Part shown: positions 49,899 to 62,275 of the stretch, piece after piece
Numbering within the stretch: position 1 is the stretch's first letter
Layout of the letters: each line of letters opens with the position of its first letter
Source: Drosophila persimilis
Taxonomy: Eukaryota > Arthropoda > Insecta > Diptera > Drosophilidae
Direction of reading: 5' to 3'
Assembly: GCF_003286085.1 (NCBI RefSeq)
Contig: NW_020825298.1
Coordinates: forward strand, 3,410,001 to 3,474,000
DNA length: 64,000 nucleotides
Notes under the pieces: generated by a model
Database searches by the model: none
Told to the model about the DNA's origin: nothing
The model's input: only the letters and a program-made list of their open reading frames with translations
Made by a program: the position numbers and the translations under genes

Positions 49899-52415
49899 AC
49901 GCTCCTCAAGAAACGATCATCGACATCGATCCATCAACCCACGAACAACGACTTAGGGCCCGAATTGTTAGAGAAATCCGTGTAGAAGAGAAGTCCCGGC
50001 TAAACTTTATGTTCTAATGATAATTATTACAATACCGTACGCTACACTATATATACTATATACTATATATATATATATATATATACAGATATATACATGT
50101 TGAATATGATTATGTACACGCTAAAAAACATACATATATATACTGTATACCGATTATGATATGTAGGATTCTTAGTTTTTGTAAAACTCAAATCTCTCTT
50201 TATTCTTTCCGATTTCTTGATGTTATTATTTCATTTATTATTTTGTCGAAATTTGTTTATTACTATAAATATATATATATACCTTATACTATATATATAT
50301 ATATATGCATATATAACGTATTATGATTTGCTATAAGCTATGCTAAATGAATGTTAGGCCTAAGCCGTCGTGTGTGGCAGCCAGCAGCATGCCCAGCCCC
50401 AGCCCCAGCCCACTTTCGATGTATAAATTATAAATTGCAAGGGGCCCTGGTTCTGCTATTAGTCGTAGTCCTCCCTATAACACTATCCATCTATCTATAC
50501 CCTTACCTATACCTATATGCAAGTCTATATGTTATATCGAATGCTTTATCTAGTAATCCCTAAGTGAACTACTACTAAGCGCCCGAAACGACGACGATCG
50601 ATGAATGATGAATGATGAATGAGAAAAGCGCAGACTACACAACACAACATTTAAATTATATTAAATTATTGAACCAAAACGAAGCACATCCATACACACA
50701 CACACACACACACACCAACACAACCATTGTACACACCAACAGACACACACACACACCACACACCACACACCACACAAACATAAGCGCAAGCGAATAAATA
50801 TATAGAAAAAACTCATTTGCAAAAATCTGCTTTCAAACTCATCTCATACTCATAGTTAAAACATAAGAGAACCCACAAACACATAAAAATATTAAATTAA
50901 AGAGAATCGAAACTATAGGCAGCATTCATACATACACACACACACACATACACTCATGCACATTTTATATGTACTAGAAAATAAATCAATAACTAAATAA
51001 ATAAATGTAAATGTAGCAACGATGCAACGATGATTAAATGTAAAAACCAATTCGTATTTCAATTACATTTTAGTAATTATGATGTATTATTATTTTTTAT
51101 ACATGAATGCACACTGAAATATATACAGAGAGAGAGAGAGTCAAATATGCTACGGTGTGAACTCGTTACACCTCGCCTTAAACCCCCCACACACACACAC
51201 ACCTCCAAGAAAGAAAGAGAAACTCCCATAAACAGAGACACAGACACGCACCACACACAGAAAGATTGACGTAGAGAATCAGTGCCTTCGACTTAGACTT
51301 GAATAAAAGAAACCAAAATCTAAGCATACTCATAGAAACTCAATTGAAATTGTTGTACATATAGGAGAGCACCACATAAATACATAAATACATAAACACA
51401 TACTCGCAGCAGCAGTCCCCAGAACAAAACACTAACTAGTTGCCGTCTTGTTAAACTTGCCTTACCCCTACCCTTACCCGAATGGGAGGGAGGAGAGGAT
51501 CCAGAGGATGGACGATCCAGCCCGAGAAGTCTTTAACCAAAACCAAACTCAAATCCGTCACAAATCGATCGCTATGCGAGATACGAATTAACAATAGACA
51601 AATACAAAACACAAACACACATCACACACCACACCCTTAAATTTTAAGTACAGTGCTAATGTCTGTTTTGTTTTTAAGACTAATTCTACAAATTTAGTTG
51701 TATCTTGTGTAAATTAGCGTTTAAACCAAATTTTAAGTAGGCTATTATGATAACTCCTTTTGATTTGGTCCTGTCCACCCCCCATGCCACATTGCATCAC
51801 CCCCTATACCCACACAAACACACACATACACAAGAAAAAGGCTAACTCATTGCTAAGCTCGAGATCATCTAGAAATTGTATTTAAAGCGAGCGATAAACG
51901 TAAGAGAACAAAAACAATTTATAGTTAAAATACAAAATAAAGAGTACACAAAAATTATGAAAAATTCATCGACTTTTGGTTTTGACACATCAATCAATCA
52001 ATCAATCCCCTTCAATCACTTTCAGTTCACATTTCAATCCATACCCATACCGAAATACTATGATATATCTATGGAATATACCCCAAAACAATTGTTTATC
52101 TTATGAAATTGACTTGAAAAAACTGTTGGAATACACAGAGATACGAGTACATATTCTAAACTACTAGCCTAAAGGAAAAACCGATCAAAATCGATCAAAA
52201 CTGATCAAAACTGATCAAAACTGATCAAAACCGATCGAAATTGAATGCGAATGGAAATTTTGACTGCATCTTTGCCAGTAAACCTTATTCTATATATAGT
52301 TAGATATTTGCTAACAAATTGATTGAAAAAGCCGGCAAACTACTATGAAAAACCAACTAAAGAATACCAAACAAAATTTACACAAATTCAATGAATGAAA
52401 TAAAGATTTACATAA
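49899..52415 (+). other. S: Probable Star 3' UTR
   Basis: No reading frame of interest follows the TAG at 49896-49898 for several kilobases, and several AATAAA hexamers are present, the last strong one at 52399-52404. AT dinucleotide runs (50064-50084 and about 50290-50306), CA runs (50695-50714, about 50938-50948) and an AATC run (about 51984-52006) fill it. A Pumilio-type element TGTACATA is at 51354-51361. The exact end, and whether shorter forms are made, cannot be seen. Confidence 0.55.
52181..52240 (+). repeat. Six tandem copies of a 10-bp CTGATCAAAA unit
   Basis: Units CCGATCAAAA, TCGATCAAAA, three exact CTGATCAAAA and CCGATCGAAA follow without a gap. Each holds a TGATCA or CGATC(A/G) core. 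The array lies about 160 bases before the last polyadenylation signal of the probable Star 3' UTR. Confidence 0.9.
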
Positions 52416-54254
52416 AATGTAAAAAATACAAAATCAAGATTGTTTGATGTGGAGTTGTGGGGGTACATTTAAAATAGGACCTAAAGAGTTTCAAAAATCA
52501 CAGAATTATGGGAAGGGGCCTCTGAGATTAAACCTGTATTCAAACTTTTGAAAGATCTTTAAACTTACAATTAAAATATTCTTGTAATAGGATAAATAGG
52601 TGTAAAGTAGCGCTGCAGTACCTCCATTTAGGAATGCGGCAGGTGATTAAGTACATTTCACTCATAACTTCGTTATTATAACAAAAAGTCTTATACGTAG
52701 TCTGCCCTATAAGTCTGTAGCCTAATGATTTGATTGGTTTTCAAAATATTCTCCAACATGCATCCGCTGAAACCAATCTTTAAAGCAATTTTTGCACTTA
52801 TCTTAAACGATTGTTGTGTGGCCAAATGTAAAATTATGCTGTATCTGTATTGAATGTATCTTGGTCCATTTAATGCCCAAAGATGCATCTATCTCATGGT
52901 ATGGCATATGACATAGCCAATAGCCAGTGGCCAATCCAACACAGCGAACCAAGTTGAATCCACATAAACAATCATAAGACAACATTTCAAACATATTCGA
53001 AAAACTCGAGGCAATCTTATAAATAGAAGAGGCGATTTTAACCTAGCGATTTTAACAGATTTGATTTTGCGTCGATTTCGATTCTGTCAGCTGTTTCCAG
53101 ACCACTCGACTTACGAAACTATTTCTGATTGGGACTTGCTTGCAGTCCACAGTGTTCTATTCTTTGATAGCGTTTTATTTGTGATTTCTAAGTTATTCAA
53201 TCAACTCAATAACTTGATTTCCTGCATATTTTCCAGGCCAACATTCCTTGTGAATAGTTGCCTTAGAAAATGGCTTCCACAATGGCTGCAGTCTCAAAGG
53301 CCAGGCAGGCAGGCAGGCCCTATGCCAATGCCAATGGACAACCTGTTGCAACGCTACCAACCCCACCGGAGAAGTCAAAGTGCAAAGCTCAACTTTTATA
53401 GTGACTGAGCGCTTAGCCTCGTAGTCCGGGGCGTAATCCCTCACCATCCGGGCGGAAGCAGAACGGAACTCATTAAAACGGCATTAGCATGCAGGTCGCT
53501 TTTTATGTCGAGTGATCAAATTAATATGCCATGAGGAGTGGCGGAGCCGAGAGTAATGCCCACCCACCCAACTGCTACGCCTCGGCATGTGGCACGGTCA
53601 TTGTCTAGGCCTGGGGGTGGTGTTGTTGTGCAACGGGTTTTAGGGGACGGACTGACACTGCATTGGCGCCACCAGAAAAAAGGGTACCTGGGGGGTTGGG
53701 CGTGTGGGGATAGAGGTTATACGCCTCCGTTTGCCGCCTACGTCGGCAACAGGCTGTTGTTGCTGCTGCTGCTGCTGTTGCTGGTGCTGGTGGAGGAGCT
53801 TTTCTGTCCGAAATCCCCAGCCCACACACAAAAGGAAGACCAGCGCAGGCGCCTCGCTGACACACTAACACAAATGCAAGGGACAGGCGCAGTGTGTGGC
53901 ACTAAAACGCTGGACTGTGTGGCGGAGCAGGGATTCCGTTCGGTTCTGGGCACGAAAGTGAAAGCTGCGACTTTCAAACTGTTGCGTCGTCCAGGCAGGG
54001 ATTCGGGACTTCGAGCAAAATCAATAGCAATCAAGTTTTGGGCCAACAACCAAACAGCTGTCAAGCCAACCTACGTCAAAGGGAGACATTGTTGTTGCTC
54101 TGGAGAAGCTTTTGGAACTGACTGCGGTACAGTTTTCAGAGTACATTGGTGGCCACAGCCAGTTGGGAGCATTAAAATTGATTGAGCTGGAGGCTTGATG
54201 GGATATTTCCAAGAGAAAAGTTTTATATTTCCTATGCGTTGTGTGGGCTTAAGA

Positions 54255-54282
54255 AGGTGTCCTCACTTTTTCGGACACGACT
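54255..54282 (-). mobile_element. Possible solo terminus of a Tc1/mariner-like element
   Basis: Read on the minus strand, TA is followed by CAGTCGTGTCCGAAAAAGTG and then AGGACACC, the layout of a Tc1-like terminal repeat next to its TA target. I found no matching second end or transposase frame in the window, so it would be a remnant. Confidence 0.3.
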
Positions 54283-55097
54283 GTATGACAAATGACATTT
54301 AAACTTCACACACACGCGCCCACATGGGTAAAGCTTTCAAAGCTTTTGCTTTAATAAGTAATGCGTGTGGTGTGCTTGCCCTAACCTACAGCACTCACAC
54401 ACACACACTAACAGTTACGAAAGCGAGGGAGGGAGGCAGGGATGGGAGGCCCTAAGCGAAATGCGTAGGAATTTGAATGCTTTTTGTTGTATGAATTGAC
54501 TCTCACATATGGGCGAGTGCGCGTGTGTGTGTGTGTGCTTGTAACTGAAACTCCGAAGACCGCGACCGAGACACCGACACCGACAGAGACAGCGACACAG
54601 GCGACCGAGACCCCAACAGCCAAAGCTGCCTCCAAACGAACGGCTTTTTCAGTAGGACAGGCAGTCCTTCGGCTGACGGTCAAACGCGAGCGACAAGCAA
54701 GACAGTGGGAGCAAAGATATAACAGCAGTGGCAGCAGCAGCAGCAGCAACGAAACAGAATCGAATCCAACAGTGGCAGTGGAGCAGAGCGGCGGAGCAGT
54801 GTGTGCAAGAAAATCAAAAAAATTAAAATGTAAAGACCGCCCCCTACCGCCCCAACACAAAATGGTGTTATATACCAAAAACAGTTAATAATATTTAATG
54901 GAAAAGCCAAAAAGCAAACCGAACAAATATGGCGACATTCGAAAGAAAGCTTTTTGATTCCGTGACAAATTCCATTCCCTCCAGCGAAAAGTGTGCGCTG
55001 TGTGTGTGTTTTTCTTTATTATTTGGTGAAAAAAACGAAAATTTGACACTGAACTTCATTAAAAAGACTCTTACATATATGTATATCCGTGTTGGCT

Positions 55098-55123
55098 TGT
55101 GTGTGTGTGTGTGTGTGTGTGTG
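55098..55123. repeat. GT microsatellite
   Basis: About thirteen GT dinucleotides. Two CA runs, 55581-55602 and 55668-55684, follow within 600 bases. Confidence 0.85.
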
Positions 55124-56635
55124 CGGACAAAAGCAGTGCCACAGACAGGATGCTATTTAAAGTGACAGCCCAGAAGCATGCTACAGAAAAACACCATATG
55201 CTGGGGACACCAGCCACCGTGCGATGCGATGTTCGTTGTTTTCGTTGCTTTTGTTGTGGGCGTCGTTCTTGAGCTCCTTTAAGATGTGACGGGCACAGCA
55301 GCATGCAGCTGGAGACCCCCTCTCCGACTTTCCCTCTCTTTCTATTCCTATTTTAACCGAAACGGTCAACTTTTGGTGTGTGTTCCATGTGTGCGTGTGT
55401 GTGTGTGTGTGTTGGCTTATTGCGTCGTTAGCCTGGCCCCCTGGCTTCTCCCTTGCCAGGACCCTATCACTACCCTTGTTCAGACGTAGGCGTGGAATAA
55501 ATTTCTTTTGTTATAAAGCATAAAAAAATAAAATTCAAACATGTTGGCCATATCAACAGCGAGGCGGCAATTAGACGCCACCACACACACACACACACAC
55601 ACAAACAGTGCCTACAAATCGTACGTCATCCGTGCGCCTGCGAACACCTGCACTGTAGACCGCCCACACACACACACACACACACCCAGAGACACAGGGA
55701 CCAGAACACCCACACAATCAAATGTTACCGGCGCTCTCGCAAGCTCTTCGACTGGCTCTCTTTTACACTCTCTCTCTCTCTCCAGAGCCACACACACTCT
55801 AATTCATGCTCTCTCCTAACGTAGTTTTCTTTCGGCTTTCTGCTGTCGTCAGTTGCTGACGTTATTTGTGCGTCAAACAGAAGTTTCCGGCCTGGCTATA
55901 AGAATCTTTCTCGAGCACAAATTGATCACAAGTTATTTATTTTTGTCTCGTGTTACGACTCTTTCCAGTACGTGTCCATTCATAAGCCCAAACAACCACC
56001 AAAAAAAATACGAGAGAGACAATATAGGAGAGTCCCCCAGGCCCCCAGAAATCGAGAAAACCCTTAAACATCCATCAAGAATTTGCATGTCTTCGTTCGT
56101 TTGCGCTGAAAATGAAATAAACAACTACATGAGCCACGCCATAAATGTCAAACTGAGGTAAGTTACTGCAAATTGCATGCATATCTGCCACATATAGTGT
56201 ATATATCGTATAAAAGAGCGCCCTTTGGGCGAGCTGGCTAAGTGTTTTGACCTTTGGTATGCGTACAATATATGGCAACAGGTGCCGACTCTCCTCCTGT
56301 CTCCTGACTCCTGACTCTACCCTCGTTCTGTCCTGCAAAGGAAAGCAATTAACGGCGCGTGTTTCTCGATTACGAAAGTTCTTGAACCGTGTAATTCTAG
56401 ACATTCAATTAGGTTCTAAACAAGGGATTAAATAAGTTCTGCCTGGAGTATCTTTCTGGGTGTGGGTTTATGGGTTTTTCTGCATTCTACGCTACAGATT
56501 ACAAAAGCTTACATTATATATTAACTTATCGCTTATCTGATTAATTATAAGTCGTAACTTATTGGGACTTTAATTTAAGGAATCTGCATTAAGTCTTAAG
56601 CACTCTGCCGAGTATCATCACCAGACAGATTCTCG

Positions 56636-56693
56636 GTAAGTTTTTGCGGCACAGCAGCAGTAGCAGTTAGCACTGACCATGCTCAAATTGCAG
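56636..56693 (+). other. Possible 5' UTR intron of the REG-like gene
   Basis: TTCTCG|GTAAGT opens and AAATTGCAG closes a 58-bp segment that contains CTGAC about 20 bases before the acceptor, as a branch site should be. The main ATG follows 65 bases later. If used, the gene has a spliced leader although its coding region is uninterrupted. Confidence 0.45.
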
Positions 56694-56758
56694 CAGCAAC
56701 CGCGTTTTAAAGCCCCAACTGTTTTCATTCCGATATTGGGCAAATTTTCAAGAGAAAA

Positions 56759-57550
56759 ATGTCGAACGAGACAGCCACCACAAGCATACAGTCCAAGCAT
56801 ACCGTCTCCAAGGTCCAGGAGTACAAAGATACTCTGATCCAGATGACAGAGCTACTGGTGACCAGGCGCTTCCCGGAGATAATCGTGCAGCTGAACGAGC
56901 TGCTCACAACCCCCATGTTCAAGGAGCGCAATGTCGAAGAGATACATCAGGATGTTAACATACCGGTCCTGCCGCCAGATCTTGTACATAATCATAGCGA
57001 TAGCAGTGATAGCGATAACGATGGCCATGGCGATGACCAACCGGAGAAGAAGCGTGCTCGCAACGATATTGTGGTGGGATGCCCAGTACTGGCGCTGCCA
57101 AGCGGCTCCGTGTCTTGCAACCAGTCGATCTGCGAGATAATCGACGTGGTCAAGCCCAAGATCCGCGCTCTGATAGAGCATGCCAATGTCTTGAAAATGT
57201 GGATATCGTTCATGATACCGAAAATCGAGGACGGCAACAACTTTGGCGTCTCCGTCCAGGAGGACACTCTCACCGAAATTCGAGCCGTCGAATCGGATGC
57301 GGCCACCTGGTTCATCCAGATCTCGGCCTACTTCCGCTCGCGTGCCAAGATCGTGTCGAGTCTGGCCAAACATCCGTACATCGAGGACTACCGACAAGCC
57401 GTCACCGAGCTGGACGAGCAGGAGTACCTCAATCTGTGGCTCGTGGTGTCCGAGGTTCGCAACCACTACTCCTCGCTTCACGATTTAGTCATCAAGAACT
57501 TGGAGAAGCTTAAGAGGCCACGCAACGCGAACACCGAGAGCTTGTACTAG
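56759..57550 (+). CDS. REG: PA28gamma/REG-type proteasome activator, intronless coding region
   Basis: One open frame of 263 aa matches the PA28gamma family along its length. The N-terminal helix (VQEYKDTLIQMTELLV) is followed by a linker with an acidic Ser/Asp run and a basic EKKRARN, a likely nuclear signal. The activation loop IEDGNNFGVSVQE is intact, as is the lysine of SRAKIV that keeps the gamma type distinct, and the C-terminus ends RPRNANTESLY as in other REGs. The protein forms a heptameric ring that caps the 20S proteasome in the nucleus and opens it for ATP-independent degradation. Codons favour G or C at third positions, so the gene looks maintained. The coding region has no intron. 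The D. melanogaster REG gene is X-linked as I recall, while Star marks an autosome, so this may be a duplicate; it could also be the only copy moved here. Confidence 0.9.
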   Translation: MSNETATTSIQSKHTVSKVQEYKDTLIQMTELLVTRRFPEIIVQLNELLTTPMFKERNVEEIHQDVNIPVLPPDLVHNHSDSSDSDNDGHGDDQPEKKRARNDIVVGCPVLALPSGSVSCNQSICEIIDVVKPKIRALIEHANVLKMWISFMIPKIEDGNNFGVSVQEDTLTEIRAVESDAATWFIQISAYFRSRAKIVSSLAKHPYIEDYRQAVTELDEQEYLNLWLVVSEVRNHYSSLHDLVIKNLEKLKRPRNANTESLY

Positions 57551-60500
57551 ATATATCGGGGATGTAACAACTAAAACTATAAGAGATCCTTCCAAAACAT
57601 CCTTCCAATAACAATACAATTTAAAGTAAAGTTAAAAGTTAAAATTAATCCATTAATAATAATAATAATGTACGTCACGTGTCTATAATGTCTTGTGGCT
57701 AAATGTCTGCTTTTTTTTGTTATTAGATCGCTGCTAGAGCGAATTGAATGGCTGCAAAGAACTTAATCTGCAATGACAAGATACATCAATGTTTTTTTAA
57801 AGTTGTAAGATGTTTTAACGTAGACAAAACAAAACCGAATTCAACTATATTAAGAGGATTTTGGTTTGGAATAATATGATATTAAATTATTAATACAATT
57901 AATGATAAGTACTACTCCCAGTTGCTGGATATTTATCTATTCCATTTCAAATTTAAGTTTCCAAGACATTTGGTTGGAAAACTCGTAATTTTAATGACAC
58001 ATGATACAATTTTTTAATGAATCAAATGATATTGATTTCCTCAGAATAAGAATAATGACAGCACAGAAATTGATTTCCATGAAAACATTCATAAAGAATG
58101 TTGAAAGAAACCTTTTGTTGTGGAAGTTGTTTTTCCTAGAAATTGTTTCTTTATGATTCTCTCCCGAGACTGTTCGGTTCTAAAAAGTGGTTGAAATCCA
58201 AATTAAATGTTCTATAATTTCAAATACGAGTAGGGGTTCTTTATCTTTGTAATTTCTATCTGTTTTAGTGGATATGTATAAATGGATATGTATAAGTATA
58301 TCTTGATGAAGTCCTCTACAGAAAGACGAAGCAGAAATTTGCTCTTCCTTTTCTGCCATAAAGCCATTGAAGATTATGGGTATATGGCCGTCCCAGTTCC
58401 CACAGAATTGTATCTGTGTACTTATTAAACTCAAAAATGGTGCATGTTTCCATGGTTGGCAATGGCTCGCCTCCACAAATACTCGTATCATGTCCTATAA
58501 ATATTTTTGGCTGATAACGAATTTGTTTACATAAAAGTTTTGTATGATATATGTGTGTGTGGTATTGATAAGTTATCTTCACAGCGTTGTAAAAATATGA
58601 TAAGAAGGATACACAATATATGAATCGACGAAAGCCGGAACCAGATTGTTTTCCCTGCTCTGAGCACCGCGGCATCCCTTTACGACTTTGTTTGTGGCAG
58701 GACACTGATGGCGTACCAGGGCGGACACGTCAGTTGTTGTCTGCAGGTGGCAGGACATGTAACTTGGACATAATTTGAGTCTGAATATCGTTGCCATTGA
58801 CGTTGGCGATGACGATGATGGCGGGACGGAACGGGACGGTGCTGTGCGGCAGCCATGGCATGCCTGGAGCAGCATTCATTCATCAATCGGAGGCCTGCTG
58901 GGCGTGGGCTTTGTGTCAGCTCCATTGCGTTTGATTGAATGCTATTGACATTGCTGTGATGGGCCGTATGCAGCAGACAGCAGTCCGGGAGCAGCAGCAG
59001 CCGCGGCAGTAGGCACAGCAGCCACAAGTGCGTTAAATATAGCCTGGCCCGATCCGGGCCAGAGCAGGACCACTTCTCTGGCTATAAATGTCACACAAAA
59101 GCCCGCTGTTTGATTAAGAGCTGCGTAAACAACCGGAAGCGGTGTCAGCACAGAGGCGGATGGTGCTGGATGATGGGCGTGCAGGCGTGGACAATGGGCG
59201 GAGCCGCAGGAGGCGGTTCTGGTCTGATGGACAGCTACTAAAAATGAAACGAAAATATTTTCGCGTAAACATAAACAAGTCGCCATATAAAACTGAAATT
59301 CATAAGCGGACCAATACTCGTATAAAAGCGCGCTCCGGATCCCATCCTAAAAGCAGAACTTACGACGCCACTTTGGTGTAATATTAAGCAAACACAGATA
59401 CACACAAACACTCACACACACGCTGAAACACTCAAACAGTGGGGCAGCTATGAATGCATGAATATAACATTATGTTTTGATGGCCTGTAAAAACAAAGTC
59501 TAGCGAATGCACAAATATTTCTATACTGTCCGGTCGATAGCCAAATACCCAAACAAGTTTCCGTTTTTGGGGGGCATACAAACAGCCAATGAATCCGGTC
59601 TTGTCTGGGAAATGGAGGCGAAAGTAGGCTAAAACTTAAGTGGATTTCATCCACCTAAACTTTAAGAAGAAAATGTTTAAGATGGTTTATGGAGGCTCAA
59701 CGGATTCTCGTTTAACTTTAGCTGAAAATTGCATCAAATATTCTGCCCATCAGAAATTTAAGGTTTAAGTTTTTTAAGGTTTTCCTCTTAAATTTGTAAG
59801 GGACTAATATGAGTTTGCCTGTATATACATATAACTAATTGCCAACCTTTTTTCATTGTATAGGACGAGGGTTCTATATCAATCTTTGCTTCGATATTTT
59901 TCCTGTCCCTTTCCCTGTCTGCTACTGTCTTGATTTCGGGAGCAAGGAAATTCCTAAGGAAGGAAATAACTATGTTAATTTCTCGACAAAAATGTTTCTT
60001 TGCAACACAGAAAAAAGGAACGGCTATTCCGAGAACGTAAAAATTCCTATAAATTCACAAGAATATTCCATCAATGAAGGCTCTTGTCAAGACTTTTCTG
60101 TCTCTCTTGCTCTTTATGTTAATAATTATGATAATCATAATCATGGATATACATGGATAGTGCAATCATCATTTGGCATTCATTTATATAACTTTTAATT
60201 GCAAATAAGAGCTCTGTCCTTTCACGGAGCGCAGATTCCCGACTGCAAATCCACCTGAAACACGAATTAATTACCAGCTTAAGCCCTGTTTTCCCGGAAA
60301 GTCAATTCAACCCCATTCGACTGCTGTGGATGGGTGTTAAGGTGGGGTGTTGGACTAGGATCAGGGTACGGACAGCTACTGAATGCAATTAATTTGAAAC
60401 TACACAAATATTAATCATAATTCCCATTGGCTGGAGGAATCCCCGTGCGATATCAGGCACGTAGGACCTAGCTCAACAAATACCCCCCACCCACAACACA

Positions 60501-61680
60501 CGCCCATGAGGACACACACGCCTCGGAGCAAACACACACACATAATGACATCAGAGTAGGGTCCTGGTCCTGTAATGCCGTCATATGGACAAATGTCTGT
60601 ATTACAAAAACCTCGACTACGACGAACGACGACCGACGACGACGACAATCCATTTACTTAATGAGATTGCAAGCGTTTTGGTGACATTGAAAACGCGTTT
60701 ATTAGGGTTGCCCCCATTCCATGCAGACCCTTCTGCCAGCCTGAAGGGGTGTGCCAGGCGGCAGCAGCAGCAGCAGGGTGCAACATCCCCCAACCCAAGA
60801 CGGGGGCATAACAAATGCTTATGTGAGCCAAGTTCATTCATAAAAGGAGCTGCGTCAGGCGTCAGGCCCACAACAGGAGGAGAAAGGCGGGCGAGGAGAC
60901 AAGTGAACAAAAACAGGGAGAAAAGCACTGGGTACACCCAGAAAATGCTATAAATAGCCCAGGGAAGGCACACCAAGCGAGTGCGGGGGTATATCAAGTT
61001 ATAAATTTTCGGAAAAATGAAGAAATCAGTGAAGTGGGAGAAAGTAGGGGGCAGGCAAGCAGCAGGGAGTATAGAAAGCTGGGAAGAGGGCGGGTGGGTG
61101 GCAGGACCCATTGTGGTTGGTCGTTTAAGCTTAGCTCAACAACTGACTTGGCACTTTCTAAAGAAGACAGCAAGTAGCCGTGCCGTAAAACGGAAAATGA
61201 AAGGAAATTTAGGCAAATACAATGTGCCTAGGAGGATGGTGGGATTGGGAGAAAGTTTGCGCTGTTGCTATTTTTGGACCCCAAGCCAGGGAGGGCTAAG
61301 GAGGGGAAAAGCCCAAGCAAGACAGAGACGGAGAAGTTTCGCAAATGCTCCACTCTACTCGCACAAGCACCGCCTCCACAGAAAGCTTCAGGTCGAAAGC
61401 TTTTTCGTGGGCGTCGCGTCGCCGCCGCTGTCGCTGCCAACGCAACAGGAGCGCTAGGCAACAGCAGCTGCTGGCGAAGCAACAGTGAAAGCTTTGAGCT
61501 TTTACCACTTCCCCAGGCCAGGCGCACTTTCCAAGCTGGAAAGCTGGAAAAGTCTTCGACTCGTCGTCGGTTCGCCGAAGCTCGTGCGTGGGCTTCGGAG
61601 CCTCGGGACCGCTGCCGCTGCTGCTGCGTGCTCTGCTCTGTCCGTTGCTACCTGATGCTCGGATGCGACTCGACTTTCGG
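57551..61680. other. Intergenic region right of the REG-like gene
   Basis: The first 1 kb is AT-rich and probably includes the REG-like 3' UTR, without a perfect AATAAA close to the stop. From 58.6 to 61.6 kb the sequence is more GC-balanced, with CAGCAG tracts (58990-59005, 60761-60775) and CGACGA tracts (60615-60645). A 119-codon ATG frame at 59842-60198 is AT-rich with no domain I recognise. No gene is supported. Confidence 0.55.
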
Positions 61681-61681
61681 T

Positions 61682-61940
61682 TCAGTTCAACCTGGGGAGC
61701 GCAGCGGAGTGAACGCTGGGCCGAGTGTTGAGCGGTTAAATAAGAAAAGTGCCTGAAAATCCCAGCTAGTGTTCTGCGCCAGCTACTTCATTGCCAGCGG
61801 ACCAGAGAGTCTGCCCCGACGACTCTCTAGTGTGCCTGTGCCCGTCCTGTTCCTGCTCTAGTCCTGATAAGCAGCCCTTCGACCGTGTAAGCCTAACATA
61901 TGGCAGCCAGCATCGATGCCAGCCCTCGGCTTTTCATATG
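61682..61940 (+). promoter_or_regulatory. Possible promoter and first exon of a gene continuing to the right
   Basis: TCAGTT at 61682-61687 fits the Drosophila initiator TCAKTY. About 255 bases later TTTTCATATG|GTGAGTGG is a strong donor (GT at 61941). Between them the sequence is GC-balanced and leader-like. An ATG at 61900 opens MAASIDASPRLFI, which would run into the next exon after 41 bases, but its context is poor, so the exon may be untranslated. No TATA box or clear DPE is seen, and no second exon is identified before 64000. Confidence 0.3.
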
Positions 61941-62245
61941 GTGAGTGGAAATGGAAAAAGGAAAAGTAACAAGAAAAGTAAAGGGGGAAATATTAAATGC
62001 AAAACTTCTGCATCTGCAACTTTGTGACTGTATAATTTTTGGGGCATAAGAGCAGGGCCAAGAGTGGCCCTGAAAGTGTGCACATACTTTTTCAATTAAG
62101 TGTTTTTTAAACACAAATCCGACAGGCAGGGTTGCAGCGATGTAACGGTGATCAGCGTTGACAGCTGCGCCGCAAAGTAGGCAACTGTACTTACGATGCA
62201 CTCAGGCAGAAGCGAAGCTGCCAACTCGATTCGATTCGGTTCCAC

Positions 62246-62275
62246 AAACTCAATTATAAAATGTAAATGAATCTC
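62246..62275 (+). repeat. 30-bp direct repeat, copy 1
   Basis: AAACTCAATTATAAAATGTA followed by AATGAATCTC. Copy 2 at 63445-63474 differs at a single base (AATCAATCTC). Spacing is 1.2 kb. Confidence 0.8.

Larger units (their letters stand above)
52416..56600. other. Intergenic region between Star and the REG-like gene
   Basis: I see no supported gene. Contents are AT-rich DNA to 53.2 kb, a CTG run near 53755-53785 that creates a false leucine-rich frame, a solo transposon-like terminus near 54255, and several dinucleotide runs (GT at 55098-55123, CA at 55581-55602 and 55668-55684). A longer frame at 53538-54185 has no ATG and no recognisable content. Confidence 0.6.

Noticed and set aside
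53400..53460. tRNA-like GTAGTCCGGGGCG stretch
   Set aside because: It does not fold into a cloverleaf and lacks a T-loop sequence.
53538..54185. 215-codon plus-strand frame between Star and REG
   Set aside because: It starts at GTG, not ATG, contains a leucine run made by a CTG repeat, and shows no splice context or domain.
56852..57481. 209-codon minus-strand frame
   Set aside because: It is antisense to the REG-like coding region and without any recognisable domain.
59842..60198. 119-codon AT-rich plus-strand frame
   Set aside because: There is no domain, codon use is like the surrounding AT-rich DNA, and it would need independent transcript support.
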